Positions 1-8,402 are shown, counted from the stretch's first letter. The stretch: DNA of 14,229 nucleotides from Planctomycetota bacterium (GCA_003235605.1 QJVU01000548.1:1-14229); one strand, 5' to 3'. Program-made: numbers and translations. Notes: generated by a model from the letters alone, not told the origin.

Positions 1-2
1 TG

Positions 3-1763
3 GCTGCCATATACGGGAAGTCTGGCTGTCTGTTCTGCCGCTACACGAGACCGGGACTAGAGGGTCTTGTTCCCAAGCTTCCCACCGGCATTGGTCGTTC
101 CTATGGATCCGATCACGTAGCTGTCTTCGCTCCGATCGTCGACGAGCGCGGCCGAATGGGAACGATCTACCTTCGCATGGGTGTCCGTCAGATGTGGGTT
201 CAGGTGTGGCAATCCATCTGGGCAACCGTGGCGGTGACCTTGGGGGTAGTCCTCATCGCGTCTGCACTGTCGGCACGCTTCTTGAAGATGCTGCTGCGCC
301 CCCTTCAGCACCTCGAAGCCACGGCCAGGTACATCACCGATCACAAAGACTACTCCGCTCGCGTGTTGGGCCAGGCAGATGATGACCTCGGCGTTGTCAC
401 GGAGGCGTTCAACGAGATGCTCGATCAGATCCAGGCTCAGAACGATGCCCTTGAGCACTCGAAGAACACCTTGGAGCATCGTGTTCGGTTGCGGACCGCC
501 GACCTCAAGGCCGCGGTGGAGTCTGCAGAAGCCGCCGCGATGTCACTCAAGGAGTCGGACAACAGAACTCGGGCCATCATGGAGACCGCGGCGGATGCAA
601 TCTTGACATTCGACGAGGGGGGTGTCATCCGCACCTTCAACTCTGCTGCCGAGCGGATCTTCGGCTACGTACCCGACGAGGCCATTGGGATGAACATCCG
701 AATCCTGATTCCGGATGTTCAGGCCCGTGGCTTGTTCTCCGAGCACGTCACGGCTCATGCAAGATCAGGTCCGGGATCAGTACGAGAGTTTCTTGGGCGA
801 AGGAAGAACGGGCACAGGTTCCCGATGACCTTGGCGGTCAGCTATTTCGAGATCGATGATCGCCGGGTGTACACAGGTATCGTGAGAGATGTCACGGATG
901 AGAAGTTGGCGCAGAAGGAAAAGGAAGAGCTGAACCGGAGGCTCCTGGAAACGTCGCGCCAGGCTGGAAAAGCCGAGGTGGCAACCGGTGTGCTACACAA
1001 CGTTGGCAACGTCCTCAACAGCGTCAACACTACCGCGACGCTACTTTCCAACAGGTTCAGGGAGACGAAGGCAGGAGGCCTGAGGAGGGCCGTGGAGTTG
1101 ATTGAGGAACATGCTGACGATCTGGCAGGGTTCCTAAAGGAGGATCGGCGTGGAAAGTCACTTGCTCCTTACCTCGCGAGGTTGGCCGCTCATATCGAGG
1201 ATCAGCACAAGAAATCCATCCAGGATCTGACTGATCTTGTCAGCCACATCGACCATATCAAGCAGATCGTCAGCACGCAGCAGGAAGCCGCCAGAGTCAG
1301 TGGGGTTGTCGAAGAGGCGAACGCCAAGGACATAGTAGAGTCAGCGCTGGGCATGAATGCTGCGGCTTTGGAACGCCACGCAATAGAGGTCGTGAGGGAC
1401 TACCGTGAGAACGGGAGGCTCATGACCGATCGACATCGCGTGCTGGAGATACTCATCAACCTGATCACAAACGCGAAACAGGCAATGACGACCGGCCGCG
1501 AGGGGGGTCGTATCTTGACGGTGCGTGTTCAGAAGCCGGAGGCAAGCTCAGTGCAGATTGAGATTCTCGACAATGGTGTCGGCATTGTCGAGAAACACCT
1601 GCACAGGGTCTTTGCCCATGGATTCACCACGAAAAAGGCAGGCCATGGGTTTGGTCTTCACAGCTGCGCGCTGGCTGCCAAGGATCTGGGTGGTTCACTG
1701 ACGGCTTCGAGCGATGGAGCGGGTAAGGGCGCTTGTTTCAGGTTGACGCTGCCTGCCCTGTAG
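3..1763 (+). CDS. Membrane sensor histidine kinase (CHASE8-HAMP-PAS-HATPase), 5'-truncated by window edge
   Basis: The frame is open back to base 3, so the true start lies outside the window; the ATG at 156 is internal. About 586 residues are visible. In order: the end of a periplasmic CHASE8-like sensor (Ala-Ala-Ile-Tyr near the edge, GTIYLRM at its end); a transmembrane segment (WATVAVTLGVVLIASALSA, about 219-279); HAMP with LLRPL; a coiled coil; and a PAS domain (about bases 570-900). The dimerization helix carries LHNVGNVLNSV, with the presumed phosphoacceptor His at 996-998. The ATP-binding domain has an N box (LINLITNAKQAM), DNGVGI, FAHGFTTKK and GHGFGL. All catalytic boxes look intact, so it should autophosphorylate and signal from the inner membrane. 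No receiver domain or adjacent response regulator is visible, so its partner is unknown. It converges on, and overlaps by 26 bp, the RND pump gene. Confidence 0.9.
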   Translation, partial: AAIYGKSGCLFCRYTRPGLEGLVPKLPTGIGRSYGSDHVAVFAPIVDERGRMGTIYLRMGVRQMWVQVWQSIWATVAVTLGVVLIASALSARFLKMLLRPLQHLEATARYITDHKDYSARVLGQADDDLGVVTEAFNEMLDQIQAQNDALEHSKNTLEHRVRLRTADLKAAVESAEAAAMSLKESDNRTRAIMETAADAILTFDEGGVIRTFNSAAERIFGYVPDEAIGMNIRILIPDVQARGLFSEHVTAHARSGPGSVREFLGRRKNGHRFPMTLAVSYFEIDDRRVYTGIVRDVTDEKLAQKEKEELNRRLLETSRQAGKAEVATGVLHNVGNVLNSVNTTATLLSNRFRETKAGGLRRAVELIEEHADDLAGFLKEDRRGKSLAPYLARLAAHIEDQHKKSIQDLTDLVSHIDHIKQIVSTQQEAARVSGVVEEANAKDIVESALGMNAAALERHAIEVVRDYRENGRLMTDRHRVLEILINLITNAKQAMTTGREGGRILTVRVQKPEASSVQIEILDNGVGIVEKHLHRVFAHGFTTKKAGHGFGLHSCALAAKDLGGSLTASSDGAGKGACFRLTLPAL

Positions 1764-4700
1764 ACTCGCCGTCTCCGGCCTCACGAACCAACGACTCCGG
1801 TCGCCTGGCTCGAAACTGGATGCCGGTCAGCCATGCCACTCCGGCTCGAGCATCTTCGAGAATCAAGTATGCCGTTGGGACCAGGATGAGGCTGATGACC
1901 GTGGCAAAGAGGACGCCGAAGCCAAGCGAGATTCCCATTGGAATCAGGAATCGCGCCTGCAGGCTCTTTTCGAGCAGCAGGGGTGTCAGGCTGGCAAAGG
2001 TGGTCAGAGATGTAAGCAGGATGGGGCGGAACCTCGCGATTCCGGCGTCGTGCGCTGCCGTGAGCACGGATGTGCCCTCCCAGCGAGACTTGTTGACGTA
2101 GTCGACTAGCACCAGGCTGTCGTTTATCACCACTCCGGTCAGCGCTATCAGCCCAAACATGGACATGATGCTGAGGTGATAGCCCATTAGCACGTGGCCC
2201 CAGACCGCACCAACAAAGCCAAAGGGTATGGCCATCATGATGATCAACGGCTGGATGTAGGAGCGAAAAGGGATGGCCATCAGGCCGAAGATGCAGAACA
2301 GCGCGACAATGAACCCTTGCAGAAGAGCAGCCATGGTCTCTCGCTGCTCGCGGTCGTCTCCCTCAAAGGAGTAACGAAGCCCCGGGTGATCGCTCACCAA
2401 ACGCGGAAGGAAGTTCTTCTGCAGTGCAGCCAAGATCTCGTTGGCAGAGGTGCCCTTCTTCTCGTCGACATCGGCAGTCACGTTTATGACCCGGGACCGA
2501 TCCGACCGCCTGATGATCGCGTAGCCCCTACCGTGTTCGGCGTCGGCTACCGTCCAGAAGGGTACCTCGGACCCATCTGGTGTGCGTATGCGCATCTCCT
2601 CCAAGCCTGCGAGCGAACGTCGCTCGCGCTCAGAGTACCGCACCATGACCTTGATGTCATCCCGACCGCGCTGAATGCGCTGGGCCTCTTCGCCATAGAA
2701 GCCTTGCCGCACCTGTCTGGCAAGGTCCGAGAGGGTGAGACCGAGGGTCTCCGCTGCCGGCTTGATCCTCAGCTTGACCTCCTTCTTCCCGGCGCGAAAG
2801 CTATCCGAGACCGAATCCACTCCTGGATAGGACGCCAGTTCAGCCTTCAGCTTGTTCGCGGCGCGACGCAACATCGAGATGTCATCGCCTGACAGCTGAA
2901 CGTTGATATCATCCGCAGACGGAAAGATGCTCGAGGTGTAGGAGAGCTCTTCGACGTCAGGGACCGATCCGACGAGCGCGCGCCAGCGCTGGAGGACGGC
3001 ATCGCTGGAGATAGAACGCAACTCCGCGTCCACCATCTGGATATTGACCTCGCCGCGGTTGCCACCGCTGAAAGATCCGCCAATCTTGCCCTGGTTCTGG
3101 TTCTGCATCAGGGAGTAAGGCTGGTCACCTATCGAGGCAAGCACATGCTCGAAGACCTCTCCTGTGTCGCTGACACCCTCCTTCTTCAGCTGTGCCTCCA
3201 GTTCAAAGGCTTTCTCCTGGAGGCGATTGATGATCCCCTGCGTAACGGTGGCCGAAGTCCCCTGAGGCAAGGTGAGGGTGGCAACGACGTTGTCCCCATC
3301 AACGGGTGGAAAGTAGGAGAACTTGATGTGCCCGCTAGCCACCACGCCAATCGTCATCATGAGAATGGCTATGCCGCTGGCAAAGGTCACGTAGCGTGCT
3401 CTCAGGCACATCTCGAGAAAGGGCTTGTAGATCGTGTGGATGAACCTGTGGAGAGCTCCGGTCGTCCATCCATTCACCCGCGCCCATGCGCGCGCTAGAA
3501 ACCAACGGGGTCTCTTGTCGGCTGGGCTCATGTGCACCAGATGAGATGGCAGCACGAGCTTTGATTCCACCAGCGAGAAGAACAGGCAGAAGATCACGAT
3601 CAGTGCGATGTGCTTCCAGATTTCCCGGAAGTTCCCGGGGATGTTCAGCATTGGCGCAAACGCTGCCATCGTGGTCAGCACGCCAAATGTGACCGGCACC
3701 GAAACACCCTTCACTCCTGCGATGGCCGCGAGAAGCCCGTTCTTGATGGTCGCCCGTTTCGTGTAGATGTTCTCACTGACGACTATGGCATCATCGACCA
3801 CGATTCCGAGAACCACAATGAAGGCAAACAGTGAGATCATGTTCACTGACACCCCCATCGTTGGCATGAGCGCTACACAACCCAGGAAGGATACCGGGAT
3901 GCCCAGCGCAACCCAGAAGGCCAGCTCGAGGCGAAGGAAGACTGCAAGCAAGAGGAAGACCAAGATCAAGCCACCAATCAGGTTCTTGGTGAGCAGTCCT
4001 ATTCTCCCCTTCAGCAGCTTCGTCTCGTCCATCCATGTCGTGACCTTGACGCCCTCTGGTAGCTGCGGTGCCAGTTCCTGCAAGTAGGCTTTTACCTCAG
4101 CTACGATGCGAAGCACGTCCTGGTCGCCAACCCGGAAGACCTGGATCAACACAGCGCGCTTGCCGTCGAAGTAGGCGATCTGGTCCGTGTCCTCGAAACC
4201 GTCTACGATGTCCGCCACGTCCTTGAGCCGTATCCTCGTGCCGTCGGGCCGCGTGAACACGACGAGGTCTTCGAAGTCTCTGCCGACATAGCGCTGGCCC
4301 TTGGCGCGCAGCAGGATCTCGCCACCGCGAGCCTTGATAGCGCCGCCAGGCAGATCCAGAGAAGAACGGCGCACGGCGTCCGCCACTTGATCGAAGGTCA
4401 AGCCCCAGCGACGCAGTGCATGCTCGGACAACTCGATGGAGATCTCGTAGGGCCTCACGGTGGTGAGCTCCACCTGAGTGATGCCCGGTCGGGCGACGAG
4501 GTCATCCCGGACCCGCTCTCCGAGACGCTTCAGATCCGCCTCGTCCAAGTCTCCGCCTATCGCCACGTTGACCGACTGCCGCTTCAGAACTACCTCGGAG
4601 ACCAGAGGCTCCTCGGCCTCCTCGGGGAAAGAGTCGATCCCGTCCACCCGAGCTTTCACGTCGTCCAGCACGCTGCGCAGGTCGTACTCACGAAGTACCT

Positions 4701-5007
4701 CGATCGTTACAGCGCCGGCGTTTTCGTTGGACGAGGAGGTGATCTTCTTGATGCCTGCGACACTCTGAACTGCTTCCTCGATCTTCGTGCAGACAGCCTC
4801 CTCGACTTCCGCAGGTGATGCTCCCGGATAGGCGACGCTGACAGTGATCAAGTGCGAGTCGCCCTGTGGGAATATCTCCCGTTTCAGTGCCAACAGCGAG
4901 GCCAACCCCGACACGATGAGCACGAGCATCAACAGGTTGGCCGCAACGGGGTTGCGTGCAAACCAGGCAATCATGCCTTTTTCGGGGGTGTCCGTGCTGT
5001 CTGTCAC
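1738..5007 (-). CDS. RND-family efflux pump inner-membrane permease (AcrB-like)
   Basis: A 1089-residue proton-driven exporter of the AcrB/MexB superfamily; family members take substrates from the periplasm or outer leaflet and pass them to a TolC-type channel. The first transmembrane helix follows MIAWFARNPVAANLL. The porter motif AYPGASPAEVEEAV is at about 59-72. TM4 carries GIVVDDAIVVSENIY with the paired aspartates D405-D406 of the proton relay. The TM10 position that is lysine in AcrB reads GVVINDSLVLVDYVN, so the relay lacks that Lys (N962-D963), as in a subgroup of RND pumps. Two large periplasmic loops and about 12 membrane helices fit the family length (1000-1100). The start is GTG at 5007, sharing 4 bases (GTGA) with the adaptor's stop; a later in-frame ATG at residue 12 is the alternative. 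It is the last gene of the tetR-OMF-adaptor-RND operon. Substrate cannot be read from sequence. Confidence 0.95.
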   Translation of the reverse strand: MTDSTDTPEKGMIAWFARNPVAANLLMLVLIVSGLASLLALKREIFPQGDSHLITVSVAYPGASPAEVEEAVCTKIEEAVQSVAGIKKITSSSNENAGAVTIEVLREYDLRSVLDDVKARVDGIDSFPEEAEEPLVSEVVLKRQSVNVAIGGDLDEADLKRLGERVRDDLVARPGITQVELTTVRPYEISIELSEHALRRWGLTFDQVADAVRRSSLDLPGGAIKARGGEILLRAKGQRYVGRDFEDLVVFTRPDGTRIRLKDVADIVDGFEDTDQIAYFDGKRAVLIQVFRVGDQDVLRIVAEVKAYLQELAPQLPEGVKVTTWMDETKLLKGRIGLLTKNLIGGLILVFLLLAVFLRLELAFWVALGIPVSFLGCVALMPTMGVSVNMISLFAFIVVLGIVVDDAIVVSENIYTKRATIKNGLLAAIAGVKGVSVPVTFGVLTTMAAFAPMLNIPGNFREIWKHIALIVIFCLFFSLVESKLVLPSHLVHMSPADKRPRWFLARAWARVNGWTTGALHRFIHTIYKPFLEMCLRARYVTFASGIAILMMTIGVVASGHIKFSYFPPVDGDNVVATLTLPQGTSATVTQGIINRLQEKAFELEAQLKKEGVSDTGEVFEHVLASIGDQPYSLMQNQNQGKIGGSFSGGNRGEVNIQMVDAELRSISSDAVLQRWRALVGSVPDVEELSYTSSIFPSADDINVQLSGDDISMLRRAANKLKAELASYPGVDSVSDSFRAGKKEVKLRIKPAAETLGLTLSDLARQVRQGFYGEEAQRIQRGRDDIKVMVRYSERERRSLAGLEEMRIRTPDGSEVPFWTVADAEHGRGYAIIRRSDRSRVINVTADVDEKKGTSANEILAALQKNFLPRLVSDHPGLRYSFEGDDREQRETMAALLQGFIVALFCIFGLMAIPFRSYIQPLIIMMAIPFGFVGAVWGHVLMGYHLSIMSMFGLIALTGVVINDSLVLVDYVNKSRWEGTSVLTAAHDAGIARFRPILLTSLTTFASLTPLLLEKSLQARFLIPMGISLGFGVLFATVISLILVPTAYLILEDARAGVAWLTGIQFRARRPESLVREAGDGESTGQAAST

Positions 5008-6209
5008 CGTCCGTTCATCCGGTCAGCAGTTTCCTGGTTCACCATGAGGCGCACCTGCATGCCATCCACTGCTGCTGCCAACGGTGAGAGGCAGATCCGC
5101 TCGCCGTCACGCAAGCCCGCGCTGAGCACTGCAGTCTCATAGCCGGCCTTCAGGATCTCCACGCTCCGAAAACGTAGGCGCAGATCCTCGTCGATCACGA
5201 GCACACGGTCGTTGCTCCGGACCGCCTCTCGCGGCACCTCCACGACGTTCGCGAAGACCTTGCCGTGTATCGTTGCCCTCACGAACATCCCCACCGCCAG
5301 CGGTGGCCGGTCCGGATCTGCGCCTTCGCCCTCGCCCCTGCCGTATGGGTTGTCGACCCGAGCGATCGCATGCACCATTCGGCTCTTGGGGTCGATCTCT
5401 CCCTCGGTCCGAACGATGGTCGCCTCCCAGACGTGTTCCCGGCCGCCAAACCGCGTGTGCAGTGTCGCCGTGCACGCATCCTTCCGTTGCACCCCGTTCC
5501 GGTATTGCAGAGGTAGGTTCAGGAACTGCAGCTGCATGTCATGCACCGGCAAGCGCACCTCCGCATAGTCGACGGCGTAGATCCTGGCCAACGTGGTTCC
5601 CCGCCCGACAAACTGCCCGACATCGCAGCGCTTCTCCCGCACCCGTCCTGCGAATGGAGCCCGAACGACCGTCCGCATCAGGTCCAGATGGGCCTTCTGG
5701 AGCGCCGCCTCCGCAGCGGCAACAGCCGCCTTGGCCTCTTGCACCTGTGGCTCCCGCAGGGTCAGCGGCGAGGCATTCCCCTTGCCAAGCTCCTTCCATT
5801 CCCGTGCTGCGATCTCGGCTTCAGCCTGCTCTCGGCTCAGCAGCACCTTGGCCTGAGCGACGCGGACTTCCGCCTGGGTGATCGCGACCCTGTAGTCCCG
5901 GTCATCGAGCTGGACGAGAACGTCACCCTCCCCAAAGAAGCCGCCGGCAGCCAACGACTCCGACACGCTCGTCACCTTGCCGTCTACTTCCGCAATGAGC
6001 GAGATCTCGGTCCGCGGTGCCACGGTGCCCTCGGTCTCCACATCGATGCGCAGGTCCTTCGCGACCACCACCTGGCTGCGAACGAGGGGCGGCAGCACCG
6101 GTGGCGTCCGGGTCTGCACCTCCCCACGAAGATGGATCATCGCCCACGTGGCCCCGGCGCCAATGCCCAGAACCACCACCGTCCAGAACGTCATGGGAAC
6201 AGCTCTCAT
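5004..6209 (-). CDS. Periplasmic adaptor (membrane fusion protein, HlyD/AcrA type) of the RND pump
   Basis: A 401-residue adaptor that bridges the RND permease and the outer-membrane channel. I chose ATG at 6209 because it overlaps the upstream gene's TGA in an ATGA; the frame extends to a GTG at 6236, which would overlap by 31 bp. There is one N-terminal anchor helix (MTFWTVVVLGIGAGATWAMI, residues 6-25) and no lipobox. The first half of the barrel-sandwich domain is at about 55-100 (VETEGTVAPRTEISL, then a DGKVTSV strand). A coiled-coil hairpin, rich in Ala/Glu/Gln, spans about 102-178. The second barrel-sandwich half is RTVVRAPFAGRVREKRCDVG (179-198). A beta-barrel and membrane-proximal domain follow. 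The order matches the family. It is coupled by overlap on both sides, which suggests balanced synthesis of the three components. Confidence 0.93.
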   Translation of the reverse strand: MRAVPMTFWTVVVLGIGAGATWAMIHLRGEVQTRTPPVLPPLVRSQVVVAKDLRIDVETEGTVAPRTEISLIAEVDGKVTSVSESLAAGGFFGEGDVLVQLDDRDYRVAITQAEVRVAQAKVLLSREQAEAEIAAREWKELGKGNASPLTLREPQVQEAKAAVAAAEAALQKAHLDLMRTVVRAPFAGRVREKRCDVGQFVGRGTTLARIYAVDYAEVRLPVHDMQLQFLNLPLQYRNGVQRKDACTATLHTRFGGREHVWEATIVRTEGEIDPKSRMVHAIARVDNPYGRGEGEGADPDRPPLAVGMFVRATIHGKVFANVVEVPREAVRSNDRVLVIDEDLRLRFRSVEILKAGYETAVLSAGLRDGERICLSPLAAAVDGMQVRLMVNQETADRMNGR

Positions 6210-7630
6210 GGCTTGCTCTGCCGCCTTGGGGACCACTCGAACCCACCGCCGAGCGCAAGGTGCAGGTCCACCCGCTGATCCAGCTGCAGCCGCAGCACTG
6301 TCAACAGCCGTGACTCAGCTTCCAGTGCGCTGCGCTGAGACTCGGACACGGTGATGAAGCTCTCCAGGCCCGAACGGTAGCGTTCCTCGGAGAGCGTGGC
6401 AGCAGCCCTGGCCTCGCTTGCTGCCCGTGCCAGGCTGCGGGCTCGCTCGGCCAAATAGCCTTCCGTCGCCAGCACCGTCTCGACCTCTTGGTAGGCCCTC
6501 AACACCGCGCTCGCATACTCCGAGAGCGCCTCGAGCTCTGCCGCCGTCGCAAGGTCTACCTCGGCGATCAACCGCCCCCCTTCGAAGAGTGGCTGGAACA
6601 AGTTGCCGATCACGTCCCACACGAAGAAGTCGCTGTCGGTGAGGTCCGAAAGCTCGTCGCTGGTGGTACCTGCCGAGCTGGTCAGGCTGATGCGGGGGTA
6701 TAGCGCCGCGGTCGCCGCCTCCACGCGGTGGCCGTTCGCCTCCAGGCGATGCTCCAGGGCCAGGAGGTCCGGGCGCCGCCGTAGCATTCCTGCGGGCAGA
6801 CCCACGGGCACAGGTCCTGGCAGCTGTGGCAGCCGGTCTGTCACCTTGGCCTTTCCGGCAGGGTAACGTCCCTGCAGGATCTCGAGCTGGCGGACTGCCT
6901 GGGCCAGTTGTTGCTCCCAGAGCTGTCGATTGGCTTCAGCAGCGGCAACGTTCACGCGAGCCAAGCGCAGGTCCAGTGCCGGCCGCACCCCTCTCGTGAA
7001 CCGGTCCCGCACCTGACCCTCGGTCCTCTTGAAGCTCTCGACCGTGCGCATCGACAAGCTCAGCTGTTGTTTCGCCTCCGCCGCGGCAAACCAGGCCTTT
7101 GCCGCCTGGGCTGCCAGGGACTGTCGCAGCGCCCGCAAACTCTCCGCCGAGCTCGACACGTCCGTCAATGCCGCCTCGTGACCCTCGCGGATCCTCCCCC
7201 AGACGTCCAGCTCCCAGGATGTGCCGAGCCCCACGCCAAAGCTGTTGAAGGTGCGGCTCAGGACCCCGCCGCTCCCCGGGATCGGCAGGCCGACGAAGAC
7301 CTGCCTCTGCCGCGCGGCGGAGAACTCCACACCCAGGTTCGGATACAGTTCTGCGCCCGCAATCCGGGCCAGGCTCGCTGCCGCACCCAGCCTTGCCTCG
7401 GCGCCCCGCAGGTCAGGGTTGTTCTCCAAGGTTCGCGTCACCACGGCGTTCAGGCCCGGGCTTTCGAAGCGGAGCCACCAGTCCCCCTCCACTTCCCCGG
7501 CCCCGGCTTCGGTTGCCTTGGCGAGCCAGCTCGCCGGCGGAGGCACAACGAGTTCTTGACGCGAGGCCCGTTCCGGCGTGTAGCACCCGGCTGCGACGAG
7601 AGCCAACACGGCTGCCGCCTTCCTAACCAT
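6206..7630 (-). CDS. Outer-membrane factor lipoprotein (TolC superfamily, NodT/OprM type)
   Basis: The 474-residue product is the exit duct of the tripartite pump. The frame is open to 7741, but ATG at 7630 is preferred. It gives a lipoprotein signal (MVRKAAAVLALVAAGC, lipobox VAAG-C16), has a purine-rich ribosome site 8 nt upstream, and overlaps the tetR stop by 8 bp (ATGGTTAG). The mature part starts with the usual linker (PASW, then DWWLRFESPGLNAVV), followed by a first OEP repeat with NNPDLRGAEARLGAA and YPNLGVEFSA. The signature SWELDVWGRIREGHEAA comes next, then a second repeat with RRRPDLLALEHRLEANGHRVEAA, YPRISLTSSAG and FQPLFEGGRLIAEVD. These are the standard landmarks of the NodT/OprM subfamily: a trimeric barrel plus a periplasmic alpha-tunnel, anchored by lipid. 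Predicted location is the outer membrane. Confidence 0.94.
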   Translation of the reverse strand: MVRKAAAVLALVAAGCYTPERASRQELVVPPPASWLAKATEAGAGEVEGDWWLRFESPGLNAVVTRTLENNPDLRGAEARLGAAASLARIAGAELYPNLGVEFSAARQRQVFVGLPIPGSGGVLSRTFNSFGVGLGTSWELDVWGRIREGHEAALTDVSSSAESLRALRQSLAAQAAKAWFAAAEAKQQLSLSMRTVESFKRTEGQVRDRFTRGVRPALDLRLARVNVAAAEANRQLWEQQLAQAVRQLEILQGRYPAGKAKVTDRLPQLPGPVPVGLPAGMLRRRPDLLALEHRLEANGHRVEAATAALYPRISLTSSAGTTSDELSDLTDSDFFVWDVIGNLFQPLFEGGRLIAEVDLATAAELEALSEYASAVLRAYQEVETVLATEGYLAERARSLARAASEARAAATLSEERYRSGLESFITVSESQRSALEAESRLLTVLRLQLDQRVDLHLALGGGFEWSPRRQSKP

Positions 7631-8288
7631 TGCCCGAGTCCTTCTCCGCCGCCGCAGGAACTTCGGTTGCTGGCGCGCGAAGGGCGGCCGCCCCGAACTG
7701 CACCAGGTATGCCGTGGTCGCTTCCACGTCCCGCGGATCACACAGGCCCTTCGAGTAGCTCTTCAGGTCGAACGAATCCATGAGGATGTGGGCCATCGCG
7801 CCGATCACGAAGAACACCCGCCACATCACCTCGCCGGGGCCCAGGTGCGGGCAGGCCTTGGCAAACGCCGGCAGGAAGCGTTCAGCGACCTCCTTGAACT
7901 GGTCCTTGAACAGATCTCGTACCTGCACGCTGGGGTCTCCCTGCAACCTGCCCACGAGCCGTGTGCAGAACACGCCGGCCTCGGGGTCGTTGCCCAGCTC
8001 CAGGGCCGGCCGAACGAAGACGTCGAGGAGATCCTCGAGGGCTACGTCTTCCTCGCGACGCTGAAGCTCGTCCAGCCGCCGGAGGCGTGCGTTGTTCACG
8101 GGCAGCAACCGGCGGGACAACACCTCCTCGATGAGCTTCTCCTTGGAACCGAAGTGGTAATTCACCGCGGCCAGGTTCACCCCGGCGGCGGCGGTGATGG
8201 CGCGCAGCGAGGTGTTGCTGGGACCGTGTTCGGCGAACAGCTCCTCGGCGGCATCCAGGATCCGGGTCTTGGTGTCAGGCTCGGTCAA
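7623..8288 (-). CDS. TetR-family repressor, PsrA-like, of the RND operon
   Basis: A 221-residue regulator. The N-terminal helix-turn-helix is canonical: TKTRILDAAEELFAEHG, then SLRAITAAAGVNLAAVNYHF, then GSKEKLIEEVLSRRL (residues 7-61). The recognition helix VNLAAVNYHFGSK and the C-terminal MWRVFFVIGAMAH segment resemble Pseudomonas PsrA, a fatty-acid-responsive TetR protein (from memory of that sequence). The start appears to be TTG at 8288. The frame hits a stop about 45 bases upstream (8331-8333) with no ATG or GTG between, and the HTH begins at residue 7. No clear Shine-Dalgarno precedes it. It is the first gene of the efflux operon, and its stop overlaps the OMF start by 8 bp. Two PsrA-type palindromes sit 31-57 bp upstream. 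I infer autoregulation and control of the whole pump operon; the ligand is unknown, an acyl chain being one possibility. Confidence 0.9.
   Translation of the reverse strand: MTEPDTKTRILDAAEELFAEHGPSNTSLRAITAAAGVNLAAVNYHFGSKEKLIEEVLSRRLLPVNNARLRRLDELQRREEDVALEDLLDVFVRPALELGNDPEAGVFCTRLVGRLQGDPSVQVRDLFKDQFKEVAERFLPAFAKACPHLGPGEVMWRVFFVIGAMAHILMDSFDLKSYSKGLCDPRDVEATTAYLVQFGAAALRAPATEVPAAAEKDSGNG
7639..7647 (-). promoter_or_regulatory. Ribosome binding site of the outer-membrane factor gene
   Basis: On the minus strand GGAGAAGGA lies inside the end of tetR. Its AAGGA core is 8 nt before the ATG at 7630. This supports the lipoprotein start over the upstream in-frame start at 7741 and suggests re-initiation or independent loading at the tetR/OMF overlap. 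Confidence 0.6.
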
Positions 8289-8318
8289 CGGGGGTCGGGG
8301 AGCTGGGCCAGGGGGAAC

Positions 8319-8332
8319 GAAACGACCGTTTC
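8319..8332 (-). promoter_or_regulatory. Probable TetR operator, proximal palindrome
   Basis: GAAACGACCGTTTC is a perfect palindrome with 6-base arms (GAAACG/CGTTTC) around 2 bases. Written as GAAAC-N4-GTTTC it fits the operator pattern I know for PsrA ([C/G]AAAC-N2-4-GTTT[C/G]). It lies 31 bp before the tetR start codon and abuts a second copy. No convincing -35/-10 pair could be placed with normal spacing, so the promoter itself is not annotated. Confidence 0.6.
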
Positions 8333-8345
8333 AAACATACGTTTG
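8332..8345 (-). promoter_or_regulatory. Probable TetR operator, distal palindrome
   Basis: CAAACATACGTTTG has 5-base arms (CAAAC/GTTTG) around 4 bases and shares one base with the proximal palindrome. The two centres are 13 bp apart, slightly more than one helical turn, so two dimers could bind nearly the same face. Together the sites fill the 114-bp gap between the bioD stop (8403) and tetR (8288), which otherwise shows no gene and no clear bioD terminator. Confidence 0.6.
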
Positions 8346-8402
8346 TACTATCGACAACCCCTTTCCCTGTCCTGCTCGAAATCCCCAGCCACGCGTTCTC
8401 TC

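Noticed and set aside
1755..1785. Small inverted repeat AGAC-N5-GTCT near the convergent stops, as a possible bidirectional terminator
   Set aside because: Only a 4-bp stem and no T-run on either strand.
7631..7741. 37-residue N-terminal extension of the outer-membrane factor
   Set aside because: It would bury the lipoprotein signal peptide and lipobox; the ribosome site and overlap with the tetR stop favour 7630.
8289..8402. Specific -35/-10 promoter for the efflux operon (TTGTCG with TATGTT)
   Set aside because: The spacing between the boxes is about 12 bases, too short for a sigma-70-type promoter.
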